Of a stretch of DNA of 17,830 bases, positions 6,747 through 16,057 are shown piece by piece; position 1 is the first letter of the stretch; every line of letters starts with the position of its first letter. Source of the DNA: JAJTFW01 sp964584995 (GTDB taxonomy: Bacteria; Bacteroidota; Bacteroidia; AKYH767-A; OLB10). Both the position numbers and the translations under genes were made by a program. The stretch is taken from the NCBI GenBank assembly GCA_964584995.1, contig CAZPCA010000048.1, forward strand, positions 1-17,830, read 5' to 3'. The notes beneath the pieces were generated by a model that worked only from the letters and a program-made list of their open reading frames with translations, was not told the DNA's origin and did not search any database.

Positions 6747-8819
6747 ATGTCCTTAGAAAAAAATCAAAGCGGTAGTCCGGCCCAGGGCGAACATCACGGG
6801 CAAGTATCTACCATGTACGAGAGCTGGTTCCTGGATTACGCATCTTATGTGATCCTGGAGCGTGCGGTGCCTTACCTGGACGATGGCCTGAAGCCTGTGC
6901 AACGCCGCGTCCTGCATTCGATGTGGGAACTGGAAGACGGACGTTACAATAAGGTGGCGAATGTCATCGGCCATACGATGAAGTACCACCCGCACGGAGA
7001 TGTCAGTATCGGTGATGCATTGGTGCAGATGGGGCAAAAGGACCTGCTCATCGACACCCAGGGAAACTGGGGCAATGTGTACACCGGCGATAGCTCCGCC
7101 GCGGCACGATACATCGAAGCCCGACTGAGCAAGTTCGCCCAGGAAGTGGTCTTCAATCCCAAAACGAGCATATGGCAGTCGTCGTACGACGGCCGCAACA
7201 AGGAGCCCGTAACGCTACCGGTCAAGTTTCCCTTGTTGCTGGCGCACGGAGTAGAAGGAATCGCCGTTGGACTTGCCTGCAAAATTCTGCCTCATAACTT
7301 CTGTGAACTGATCGAAGCATCCATTGATGCGATACGCGGAAAAACCATCAATATCCTGCCCGACTTCTTCACCGGAGGTGTCGCAGATTTTTCGAAATAC
7401 AACGACGGACTGCGTGGAGGAAGGATCCGGGTCCGTGCGGTCATCGAGAAAGTGAGCAAAAAGATGCTCGCCATCCGCGAAATTCCCTTCGGCACCACTA
7501 CCTCCTCCTTGATTGATTCCATCCTGGCCGCCAACGATAAAGGTAAAATCAAGGTGAAGAAGGTGGAAGACAATACCGCAGCGAAGGTGGAGATTATCAT
7601 TCATCTGCATCCCGATTCATCGGAGGATGTGGACAAGACCATCGAGGCCTTGTACGCCTTCACCGACTGCGAAGTGAGTATATCTCCCAACTCCTGCGTG
7701 ATTGTGGACGGTAAGCCTCTATTCTTATCGGTCAATGAAATCCTTCGGTTGAGTGCGCTCAATACGCAGGAATTGCTGCGCAGGGAGCTGCAGATCCGCC
7801 TGGCAGAACTTGAACAGGACTGGCATTTCAGTTCACTTGAAAAGATATTTATCGAAAAACGAATCTACCGGAACATCGAAGAGTGCGAAACCTGGGAGTC
7901 GGTCATCGCAACCATCCATGCCGGATTGAAGCCCTACAAGAAGAAGTTCTATAGGGAGATCACTGACGAGGATGTGACCCGCCTGACAGAAATCAAGATC
8001 AAGCGCATTTCCAAGTTCGATGCGTTCAAGGCGGATGAACATATCCGTGGCGTGGAAGAAGAAATGGCAAGTGTCAAACACGACCTTGACAATATCAAGA
8101 ATTACACGGTAAGCTATTTCAAGAATCTGCTCAAGAAATACGGCAAAGGCCGCGAACGTCGTACCCAGATTGCGGAGTTCGAAACCATCGTGGCCTCCAA
8201 GGTGGTCATCAATAACGCGAAATTGTACGTGAACCGCGCAGAAGGATTCGTAGGGCACGGACTGAAAAAGGACGAATTCATCAGCGATTGCTCCGATATC
8301 GACGATGTCATCGCCATCACTTCCGATGGTAAGCTGGTGGTGACACGTATCCAGGACAAAGGCTATGTGGGGAAGGACATCCTGCATGTCGCAGTCTTCA
8401 AGAAGGACCAGGACGAGCAGACCGTGTACAACCTGATTTACCAGGACGGTTCCAAGGGGGCCATCATGATGAAGCGCTTTACGGTAGGAGGGGTGACCCG
8501 CGATAAACCTTACGATCTCACCAAGGGCACCCCGGGTAGCAAGGTCTTGTTCCTGGCAGTCAGTACGCCACAGGATGGGCCTACCGTGTTGGTGAAACTA
8601 CGTCCCAAGCCCAAACTGAGGAACCTGGAGTCAGTGGTGCATTTCGGCAGCCAGCTCATCAAAGCACGCGGGGTGCAAGGCAATGTCGTTACCAAGTTTC
8701 CCATACTGAAAGTGACACCGGCCACTCCAGAACAGGAGACGCAGTTGCGTAAGAAGCAACCGGAACTCTTCCTGCCGGCATCCCGCGATGATAAATCGCA
8801 AATGAAAATGGATCTTTAA
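6747..8819 (+). CDS. parC: DNA topoisomerase IV subunit A (ParC)
   Basis: This is the DNA breakage-reunion subunit that partners ParE. The winged-helix domain begins MYESWFLDYASYVILERAVP and includes GLKPVQRRVLHSM, the quinolone-resistance region YHPHGDVSIGDALV and the catalytic tyrosine Tyr122 in AAARYIEARL. The tower and coiled-coil segments follow to about residue 470, then a C-terminal region with pinwheel-like blades (KLYVNRAEGFVGHGLKKDEF, DDVIAITSDGKLVVTRI). At 690 residues it seems shorter than many Bacteroidota homologues, which carry a longer C-terminal domain. No frameshift explains this: the stop is followed at once by an intrinsic terminator (8827-8850). It is 51 bases downstream of parE and likely cotranscribed. 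GyrA is the main alternative name. Confidence 0.9.
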   Translation: MSLEKNQSGSPAQGEHHGQVSTMYESWFLDYASYVILERAVPYLDDGLKPVQRRVLHSMWELEDGRYNKVANVIGHTMKYHPHGDVSIGDALVQMGQKDLLIDTQGNWGNVYTGDSSAAARYIEARLSKFAQEVVFNPKTSIWQSSYDGRNKEPVTLPVKFPLLLAHGVEGIAVGLACKILPHNFCELIEASIDAIRGKTINILPDFFTGGVADFSKYNDGLRGGRIRVRAVIEKVSKKMLAIREIPFGTTTSSLIDSILAANDKGKIKVKKVEDNTAAKVEIIIHLHPDSSEDVDKTIEALYAFTDCEVSISPNSCVIVDGKPLFLSVNEILRLSALNTQELLRRELQIRLAELEQDWHFSSLEKIFIEKRIYRNIEECETWESVIATIHAGLKPYKKKFYREITDEDVTRLTEIKIKRISKFDAFKADEHIRGVEEEMASVKHDLDNIKNYTVSYFKNLLKKYGKGRERRTQIAEFETIVASKVVINNAKLYVNRAEGFVGHGLKKDEFISDCSDIDDVIAITSDGKLVVTRIQDKGYVGKDILHVAVFKKDQDEQTVYNLIYQDGSKGAIMMKRFTVGGVTRDKPYDLTKGTPGSKVLFLAVSTPQDGPTVLVKLRPKPKLRNLESVVHFGSQLIKARGVQGNVVTKFPILKVTPATPEQETQLRKKQPELFLPASRDDKSQMKMDL

Positions 8820-8826
8820 ATCATAG

Positions 8827-8850
8827 GGCCGGTGAATGCCGGCCTTTTTT
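8827..8850 (+). terminator. Intrinsic terminator of the parE-parC operon
   Basis: GGCCGG (8827-8832) pairs with CCGGCC (8839-8844) around TGAATG, followed by six T (8845-8850). It lies seven bases after the parC stop. It overlaps an ATG at 8836 in the frame of the next gene, which argues that translation of that gene starts downstream, at 8857 or 8863. Confidence 0.9.
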
Positions 8851-8856
8851 CTGCCC

Positions 8857-10038
8857 ATGGATATGAAACTTCACCGCTATGTGTACGCCGCCATGGATGT
8901 GCTGCGGGACTATTCGGTGGATCTTCCTCTGCAACACCACCTGCGCCACTTCTTCCGGGTAAACGGCAAATACGGCTCCCGCGACCGTAAGTGGATCAGG
9001 GAGCTGTGTTATGCTTATTTCAGGACCGGCGAACGGTTCTCCGGTTTGTCCTTGCAGGAGCGTATCATGTTTTCTTTTTTTCTAGTACATCAGGTCAACG
9101 AAAGATTCGCGAACGAGATTGTCGGCCCACTTTCTATCGGTGAACCCGATTTTTCGCAGGAGCGATCTGCTAAACTGAAACGTCTGCAGGCGTTGACGCC
9201 GATACTACTGACGAAAGATGCGTTTTCTTTCGAGGGCAATTATTCCGCTTCATTGAACGTGGAGCAATGGATGCAAGCCCTGAACGATCAGCCGGAAGTA
9301 TGGTTGAGGGTGAACAATGGGTTTTACGAGAAGGTGTTCGCAGCTCTCACCGATGCGTCTATACCTTTCATCCGACATCCTGAACTTCCGTTGGCTTTGT
9401 CATTGCCTCCCGGACTTGCCGTAGACAAAACTCCGGTGATCGGGAATGGCTGGGCAGAGGTGCAGGATCTCAGTTCGCAAAAAACCTTGCAGGGTCTGGA
9501 GTTTGCCCCGTATTCGGAGTGGCTCGATGCCTGTGCGGCCTCCGGAGGAAAGAGCCTGTTGCTATTGGCAATGCAAGCAAACGTGCGTCTGACTGTAAGT
9601 GACAATAGGGCCACCATGCTTGAAAACCTGCAGGAGCGTTTCAAGCGCTGCGGCGTGAAAAAATATACAGCCATCGTGCACGACTGGACCCAAGGAAACC
9701 CTTTTGATACGGATAAAAAGTTTGATGGCATCCTTGCGGACGTTCCTTGCACCGGCTCCGGAACATGGGCACGAAGCCCGGAGCAAATGGCGGTTTTCAG
9801 TATGGATAAACTGAACGCCATGGTGCAGCTTCAGCGCAACATACTTCAGTCATTGTTGCCCTTGCTAAAGCCCGGAGGACGCCTGATTTACATCACCTGT
9901 TCGGTGTTTGCTGCGGAAAACGAAAATCAGCGGGAGTGGTTGCAGGAAAACGGACTCCAGCTCCTCGACGAGCAGCTGTTCCAGGGAAGTACTGAAAATG
10001 CCGATACGCTTTATAGGGTCGTTTTGCAGGCGATGTAG
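8857..10038 (+). CDS. RsmB/NOP2-family RNA m5C methyltransferase
   Basis: This is a SAM-dependent enzyme that methylates cytosine C5, probably in rRNA. The C-terminal Rossmann domain shows EWLDACAASGGKSLLL (SAM motif I), FDGILADVPCTGSGTWARSPE (motif IV, Cys298 in the PC dipeptide) and GRLIYITCSVFAAEN (motif VI, likely nucleophile Cys348); the two cysteines are the signature of this family. The first ~130 residues are helical and may be a NusB-like RNA-binding region, as in Sun/Fmu proteins. The frame is open from an ATG at 8836, but that codon lies in the parC terminator, so 8857 (MDMKLHRY) or 8863 (MKLHRY) is the likely start, giving 393 or 391 residues. No PUA domain was recognised. The exact rRNA target cannot be told from sequence. 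The gene converges on tsaD. Confidence 0.88.
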   Translation: MDMKLHRYVYAAMDVLRDYSVDLPLQHHLRHFFRVNGKYGSRDRKWIRELCYAYFRTGERFSGLSLQERIMFSFFLVHQVNERFANEIVGPLSIGEPDFSQERSAKLKRLQALTPILLTKDAFSFEGNYSASLNVEQWMQALNDQPEVWLRVNNGFYEKVFAALTDASIPFIRHPELPLALSLPPGLAVDKTPVIGNGWAEVQDLSSQKTLQGLEFAPYSEWLDACAASGGKSLLLLAMQANVRLTVSDNRATMLENLQERFKRCGVKKYTAIVHDWTQGNPFDTDKKFDGILADVPCTGSGTWARSPEQMAVFSMDKLNAMVQLQRNILQSLLPLLKPGGRLIYITCSVFAAENENQREWLQENGLQLLDEQLFQGSTENADTLYRVVLQAM

Positions 10039-10054
10039 ATTCCTTGATTCACTT

Positions 10055-10076
10055 TTCTGAATGCCATGTTTCAGAA
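10055..10076. terminator. Candidate hairpin between convergent genes
   Basis: TTCTGAA (10055-10061) pairs with TTCAGAA (10070-10076) around an 8-base loop in the 32-base gap between two convergent stops, overlapping the tsaD stop codon. On the minus strand the stem is followed by a mixed AAGTG tract rather than T, and the plus strand has none, so termination is only a guess from position. Confidence 0.3.
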
Positions 10077-11099
10077 GGGGAGGCGTGCCAGCGGAACGAT
10101 ATCCTGGTCGCAGAATTCTCCGGCTAAAAACTTATAGTAGCCAGCAAGCGCGATCATGCCTGCATTGTCGGTGCAGTATTCAAAACTGGGAACATGCACC
10201 TTCCAGTTGTTTTTAATGGCCAATGCAAAGAGTGCTTTGCGCAACCCGGAATTGGCCGAAACACCTCCGGCCAGTGCAATTTCGGTGATGCCGGTTTCCC
10301 TGACCGCGAGTGTGAGTTTTTCCAGCAATATCTGAACGATGGTATGCTGCACACTGGCGCAAAGGTCTGCCATTTCATCGCCCGGGAAATCGGGATTGGC
10401 CGATTGTTGTTTCTGCAGGAAATACAGCACGGCTGTTTTCAGACCGCTGAAACTGAAATCGAGATCCGGTGCGAAAGGGTGTGGGAAGGGGAATTTGTAA
10501 GGATCACCTTCTTGAGCGAGCCGATCGATCAGTGGACCGCCGGGATAAGGTAAGCCGATCATTTTGGCTACTTTGTCGAAAGCCTCACCGGCAGCATCGT
10601 CGCGGGTCTGACCTATGATAGTCATATCGAGGTAATCCCGTACGACGACCAGCTGGGTATGACCTCCCGACACCGTCAGGCAGAGAAAGGGGAAAACGGG
10701 AGGTGAAATGTCTTCTCCTGCTCGGGCAGCAAAATTCGCCACGATGTGTGCCTGCATGTGATGGACATCGATCAGCGGAATATCCAGCGCGAGGGCCATG
10801 GCTTTGGCAAAGGTGGTGCCTACCAGTAAGGAACCCATGAGACCGGGGCCGCGCGTGAAGGCGATGGCTTGCAGGGCATCGGCCGAAATACCGGCTGTTA
10901 CAAGGGCATCGTGCACCACAGGAATGATCTGCTGCTGGTGAGCCCTCGATGCCAGCTCCGGCACTACACCGCCGTAACGTGCATGCACCTCCTGGCCGCA
11001 GATCACGTTCGACAAGATGATTCCGTCGCTGCATACGGCTGCTGAAGTCTCATCGCAGGAGGACTCTATGCCGAGTATATACACAGGCGCCTTGTTCAT
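10071..11099 (-). CDS. tsaD: tRNA N6-threonylcarbamoyladenosine transferase TsaD
   Basis: TsaD transfers the threonylcarbamoyl group from TC-AMP to A37 of ANN-decoding tRNAs, together with TsaB and TsaE; it is cytoplasmic and usually essential. The protein opens with ILGIESSCDETSAAV. It contains the HHMQAH motif (metal-binding His114 and His118), SGGHTQL, the DDAAGEAFDKVAK stretch, LAGGVSANSGLR and the C-terminal CTDNAGMIA, whose Asp completes the metal site. The frame stays open to 11132, but the family start is the ATG at 11099 (MNKAPVYILGIESS), giving 342 residues, a typical length. A TACCTTTG box just upstream may be its promoter. tamB diverges from it, a neighbourhood I recall as common in this phylum. 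Confidence 0.96.
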   Translation of the reverse strand: MNKAPVYILGIESSCDETSAAVCSDGIILSNVICGQEVHARYGGVVPELASRAHQQQIIPVVHDALVTAGISADALQAIAFTRGPGLMGSLLVGTTFAKAMALALDIPLIDVHHMQAHIVANFAARAGEDISPPVFPFLCLTVSGGHTQLVVVRDYLDMTIIGQTRDDAAGEAFDKVAKMIGLPYPGGPLIDRLAQEGDPYKFPFPHPFAPDLDFSFSGLKTAVLYFLQKQQSANPDFPGDEMADLCASVQHTIVQILLEKLTLAVRETGITEIALAGGVSANSGLRKALFALAIKNNWKVHVPSFEYCTDNAGMIALAGYYKFLAGEFCDQDIVPLARLPF

Positions 11100-11109
11100 A
11101 ATACCTTCA

Positions 11110-11117
11110 CAAAGGTA
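11110..11117 (-). promoter_or_regulatory. Possible -7 box for tsaD
   Basis: Read on the minus strand this is TACCTTTG, matching TAnnTTTG, 10 bases before the tsaD ATG. It implies a very short leader of a few bases. No TTG lies at the usual -33 spacing, so the call is weak. Confidence 0.35.
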
Positions 11118-11147
11118 ATTGAACCTTCGCAATTCCCTCTAAGTTTG
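11118..11147 (+). promoter_or_regulatory. Bacteroidota-type promoter for tamB
   Basis: A -33 element ATTG (11118-11121) and a -7 element TAAGTTTG (11140-11147) are separated by 18 bases, close to the TTTG-N19-TAnnTTTG consensus. A TTG triplet at 11145 that opens the tamB frame lies inside the -7 box, so translation more likely begins at TTG 11178. Confidence 0.65.
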
Positions 11148-11177
11148 GGTGTATTACGCTCTGGCAGGATTGTCGAC

Positions 11178-14100
11178 TTGAAACGCAGAATCAGAAATAT
11201 CATCATCGCCTTTTTGGGCTTTATCCTCTTGTTGATGGTGAGCGTAAGGTTGGTCATCAAAGTGCCCCTCGTACAGACCTGGCTGGTCAAAAAGGCTGCC
11301 TTGTGGCTCAGCAGTGAACTGCAGGTACAGGTGGCAGTCAAAGCCGTAGACATCAAGTTTTTCAGGAGTGTTGAAATCGAAGGGCTTTTCGTGCAGGATC
11401 AACAACGCGATACAATGGTCTATATTCCGGTGTTGACCGCTGAGATAGGAAGTTTCAATGTCAAAGCACAGAAACTGGTTTTTTCTTCCATCACCATCGA
11501 TCAGGCACGTATCGGTATCAAGCGCTACGCATCTCCAAGAGCGTATAATCTGGATTTTCTTATCGATTATTTCAGCAGCCCATCGACAGACACACTGCCG
11601 AAAGCACCCTGGCAACTGAAGATAAAAAGTGTGCAATTGACGGATTGCCACCTTAGCTACCGCGATCTGAAATACAACGACCGAAGCAATGGAATAGACT
11701 GGGATGATCTTGTATTGCGGAATTTGAATGTCAAGGTCGATGACTTGGTGCCTTCCGGCGATACGCTAGGTTTCACTGTGAAGCACATCTCGTTCACCGA
11801 ACGCAGCGGTTTCAAGGTGAATGATTTTTCTGCCAACACTACCATGGCTCCCGGAAGGATGGAATTCGAGGGGCTTTCGATAAGGTCAGATTCTTCGGAC
11901 ATTCATGCGGATATTCGCTTTGACTACACGGATATGGACGACTTTCAGGAGTTCATCACCGATGTTCGCTGGAAAAGTGATTTTGCAAAANNNNNNNNNN
12001 TTGGGTTTCTCACGACAACAACGCTATTTTACAGCAAAATCAAAAATTCATTTCGGAGACCTCACCTATTTCGCTTCAGAGCTAAGCAATTTGAACAGAG
12101 GAATTGAAGTGAGCGGTAAGTTTTCCGGTACGGTGGACAGGTTCAAAGGCAAACAGGTAAATCTGCGCTATTCAGACAATACCTATTTCCGCGGTAACGT
12201 CAGTATGTCTGGATTGCCGGATTTTGAGGAGACCTACATGGAAATCAAAGTAGATCAACTCGGATTCAATAAACGTGATATCGAAACCATCCCGGCATGG
12301 CCCTTCGATAGTTTGAAGTTGATTCGATTGCCGGAGCAGATTGCGCATCTTGGCAATGTGGTTTTCAGAGGAAGTTTCAATGGCTTTTACAACGATTTCG
12401 TTGCCTATGGCAATGTGAACACTGCATTGGGGTTCATCAGCTCTGATCTCAACCTGAAAATCGAGGCTGCGGATAGGAAAACTGCCTATGCAGGCAAGCT
12501 TGTTCTGGATGAGTTTGAGATCGGTAAGCTATGGGATAGACAGGATTTGCTGGGGCGAACTACCTTGAAGGTCGAACTGAGTGGCAGAGGGTTCGACTTG
12601 AAAAATGTGGACGCTAGCATTACGGGGGAGGTGAGTGCGCTGGAATTTTACGGCTACCGTTACCAGGGCATCGCATTGAACGGCCACATCGCACAGAAGT
12701 TGTTTACAGGGGCCTTGCAGATCGATGACAAGCACCTCGATTTAGGTTTCGATGGAGTGATCGATTTATCTAAGGAAATTCCAGCGTATAATTTCAATGC
12801 TTCGGTGCATCAGGCGGATCTGACCGAATTGGGCTGGCTTGAGCGGGATTCTTCCGCAAGCGTACGCGCCGATCTATCCATATCCATCGTCGGTAACTCT
12901 ATCGATAATGTACAAGGCAATCTGCAGATCGACGATTTGCTCTACAAGGAAGGGAATCAAAAGGTGGTCGCTGAGCGCATTTTTATTGAGTCCGAAATAG
13001 GGGTAATGCGGGAAATGCGTCTTCAGTCAGATATTGCTGACGCGCAGATTACCGGTGATTTCACGTTCTCAGCACTGCCTCAGACTTGGAGACACTTTGT
13101 GTCCAATTACTTCCCTGCTTTGCTCGAGAAAGACAGCCGTCGTCCGGTTAACCAGCAATTCGATTTTTTTGTCCAGTTGAAAAATACCAGCCAGGTGCTT
13201 GGAGTTTTTTCTCCCGGACTGCTTATTCAGCCTTCTACCCGTCTGGAAGGTGCTATCCGTTCCGATTTGAATGAGTTGTCATTGTTACTGAATTCAGGTG
13301 GTATATCCGTTGGCGGTGTGGAAATAGTGGATATCAAGATTGACGGACATACAGAGGAGGGAGACTTGAAATTTGCCAGTAGCCTTCGGGAAATTACGCT
13401 GAATGACAGTGTCTCCCTGACCAAGGTCTCCGTGAACGGATTCACCAACCGTGACACGGCGAATGTGCTTGTGCGTTTCGCAGGAGAAGATTCCAGCCAT
13501 TCCTGCTTTTCCTCTTATTTCCGTGCCGGATTCCTGAAAACCGGGTACACACTCATCAATGTTCAACCTGAAAAGCTGCTTTACCATGGTCAACCGTGGA
13601 CGCTCGACTCACGGAATTACATCCTTGCGGACAGTACCGGTTTCTTGTTCAATAACCTGATACTTTCGAACCAGTCACAGCAAATTGGAATGAGTGGCAT
13701 ACTCGGGCAAGATTCGTCTGCGCGCTTGCAAATTGACTTGACCGATTTTCAGTTGAATATGCTGAACGATGTGCTGAGTCCGTACAATGTGCATCTTGGT
13801 GGAATTGCCAATGGCTTCATTGAGTTTTCCTCCGTAGGTAGAAGGCCGGCATTGAACGCTGGAATAGATGTAGAGGGGCTGACCTGGTTTGGGGATTCTC
13901 TGGGTGATGCCGAAGTGAATGCAGACTGGGACAGTGAATCAAACAGGATTGATGTGACGGGCAATGTTACTCGGGGCGGATTGAAAAATATTCAGGTCAG
14001 TGGGTATTACGAAGTCAACGAGCAGGAAGACGAAATGGATTTCACCGCTAAAATCCAGAAAACCTATTTGCAGTCCTTCAGCCATTATTTTGACGACCTT

Positions 14101-15684
14101 GCATCCAATGTGAGCGGTATCGTGAGCGGTGAACTTTATTTGAAGGGGGCAGCGAATAAACCGGAATTGACCGGAAAGCTTTTGTTGCAAAAAGTCGGTT
14201 TTACCATTGACTATTTGAAGTCCAGTTATTCTTTTTCCACAGAGCTGGATTTCCTGAAAGATAAAATCGTGCTGAACGAAATCAGGCTGAACGATGCAAA
14301 GGGCAATGTTTCATTGGCAAGCGGAGAAAACCGTCAACGATACCTTGAAGATTTAGAGCTGGATATCGACGTGAAAGTGAACAAGGCTCAGGTGCTGAAT
14401 ACCGGACCTGCCGACAACGATATTTTCTACGGTTCAGCTGTTGCCAGCGGTTCGGTGAGTATCGATGGTCCGCTCGACTACATCACCATGAAGATCGGCT
14501 TAAAGTCCGAGAAAGGGACTAAGATTAGTTTGCCCTTGAGCAACCCTGAAGAAGTGAGCAGAAGCGGATTTGTGAATTTCATCAGTACAGTACTCGATAC
14601 GGCTTCACAGGAATCATCCGGTCCGGATTTGAGCGGCATCGAACTCAGTATGGATTTTGAAATCACGAAGGATGCAAGCATCTATCTGATCTTTGATTCT
14701 AAAATCGGCGATGTTATCGAGGGGAGGGGAGATGGCAATCTCACCATGACCATCAGTCCGGCGGAAGACCTCAAGATGTTCGGCAATTTCGTCATCGACG
14801 AAGGGAAGTATCTCTTCACTATGCAGAACATCATCAACAAGCCCTTCTACATCGACAAGGGTGGTTCTATCCGATGGACTGGCGACCCGTATGATGCAGA
14901 GGTCAATTTAAAAGCTATCTACAAATTGCGGGCTGGATTGTACGATCTGTTCCAAGACAGCAGTTTCCGTAAGCTTGTGCCTGTTGACCTCAATCTTCAA
15001 CTGACCAATAAGCTGTTCAATCCTGACATCGGCTTTGAAATCGTTGTACAGAATATCGATCCGAACACTGCCAATCAAGTCAAGCGCCTCATCAATACAG
15101 AAGAGGAAACATACCGTCAGGCGGTTTCTTTGCTGGTCATGCGTAGGTTTTCGCCACCGAGTGAGATTTCCAACCGTACCGCAATCAATACGGGTGGAGT
15201 GGTGGGAGCCAATGCTTACGAAATGCTAAGCAACCAGCTAAGCAATTGGGCATCGCAGATAAGCAATCAGGTGAACGTTGGGGTGAATTACCGCCCGGGC
15301 GATGCCATTACCAGCGAAGAGCTCGAGGTCGCTCTTTCTACCAGTTTTTTCAACGACAGAGTGACTGTCGATGGCAACGTAGGTATGGCCAATTCGAATG
15401 CAGCACAACCTGCAGCAGGAAGTAATCAAAACGCATCCAACCTCATCGGTGACTTTACGGTCGAGGTCAAGGCCCGCCGGGATGGCCGCCTAAGGTTCAA
15501 AGCATTCAATCGGTCGAACAATAACTCCCTGATCAATAACGTCAATTCCCCTTACACCCAGGGTGTAGGGGTGTTTTACAGTCTTGAATTTGATTCCTTC
15601 AAAGAGTTACCTCATCGGATTGCCAATATCTTCCGGCGTAAGTCGAATAAAAAGGCGGAAGCCGGAAAAGATAAAAAAGGCTGA
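11178..15684 (+). CDS. tamB: Translocation and assembly module protein TamB (interrupted by assembly gap)
   Basis: TamB is a long periplasm-spanning beta-groove protein anchored in the inner membrane. It belongs to the AsmA-like family linked to outer-membrane protein assembly and phospholipid transport to the outer membrane. An N-terminal hydrophobic anchor (RNIIIAFLGFILLLMVSV) is followed by over a thousand residues of strand-rich repeats. The last ~400 residues hold the conserved DUF490 region (EGKYLFTMQNIINKPFYI, GGSIRWTGDPYDAEVNL, LVPVDLNLQLTNKLFNPDI). A 10-N gap at 11991-12000 splits it; before the gap the frame reads WKSDFAK and after it the true frame resumes at TAKSKIHFGDLTYFASEL. 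No ATG fits; TTG 11178 (LKRRIRN) is the best start because TTG 11145 sits in the promoter. The total is near 1,480 residues, usual for the phylum. It diverges from tsaD. A BamA-like TamA partner is not in the window. Confidence 0.9.
11991..12000. other. Assembly gap (10 N) inside tamB
   Basis: Ten unknown bases join two contigs. The flanks share GCAAAA (11985-11990 and 12034-12039). Joining them at that shared hexamer gives an uninterrupted frame DFAKSKIHFGDLTYF that fits the TamB family, so the real gap may be zero and bases 12001-12033 may be an error-prone or misplaced contig end. Confidence 0.95.
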
Positions 15685-15700
15685 GATCCGTGTTTTTTTG

Positions 15701-15774
<74 letters not shown>

Positions 15775-16057
15775 AAACCAATGATGGTTTAAAAGGGAGG
15801 GCAAAAATACCAAAAACGCTTGTTGCAGCAAACCTACTGGGCAAATTTATCCCGCTGAAGATGAGAAGACTGAAAATAGAGCAATAGTTGACTTTTCTTT
15901 TTTGATCATTTACCGGGAAATTGAATTTATTCGTCGCCTAAACCAGGGCGTTCACCCTCTAATACGGATGATTAGCCAATCTTCGAGTCCTGCTTGCGCC
16001 TTCGATGTGTAAATTAATACCCGGATGAGTCCATCTTCTCAAAACCTTTATTTCTGT
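15775..16057. other. Intergenic region between tRNA-Met and secreted-protein gene
   Basis: About 280 bases hold the tRNA promoter on the minus strand (15802-15832). No clear open frame, repeat or TAnnTTTG box was found for the plus-strand gene that begins at 16058. Confidence 0.7.
15802..15832 (-). promoter_or_regulatory. Canonical Bacteroidota promoter for tRNA-Met
   Basis: On the minus strand a -33 TTTG (15832-15829) and a -7 TATTTTTG (15809-15802) are exactly 19 bases apart, a full match to the TTTG-N19-TAnnTTTG consensus of the primary sigma factor in this phylum. The -7 box lies 27 bases before the tRNA 5' end, leaving a short 5' leader for RNase P. Confidence 0.85.

Noticed and set aside
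6238..6756. Plus-strand open frame overlapping the end of parE
   Set aside because: It is Arg/Ser/Trp-rich out-of-frame translation of the conserved TOPRIM region.
7833..8387. Long open frame on the minus strand within parC
   Set aside because: It is a codon-usage shadow of parC, with no recognisable motif and full overlap with a conserved gene.
8836..8856. ATG at 8836 as start of the RNA methyltransferase
   Set aside because: It lies in the loop of the parC terminator; 8857 or 8863 gives a family-like N-terminus.
9324..9821. Minus-strand open frame within the methyltransferase gene
   Set aside because: It lies wholly inside a well-supported gene and shows no domain-like features.
11905..12000. 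Separate start for the second half of tamB before the gap
   Set aside because: The peptide in that frame is the wrong reading of the first tamB half; the frame change is due to the arbitrary 10-N filler.
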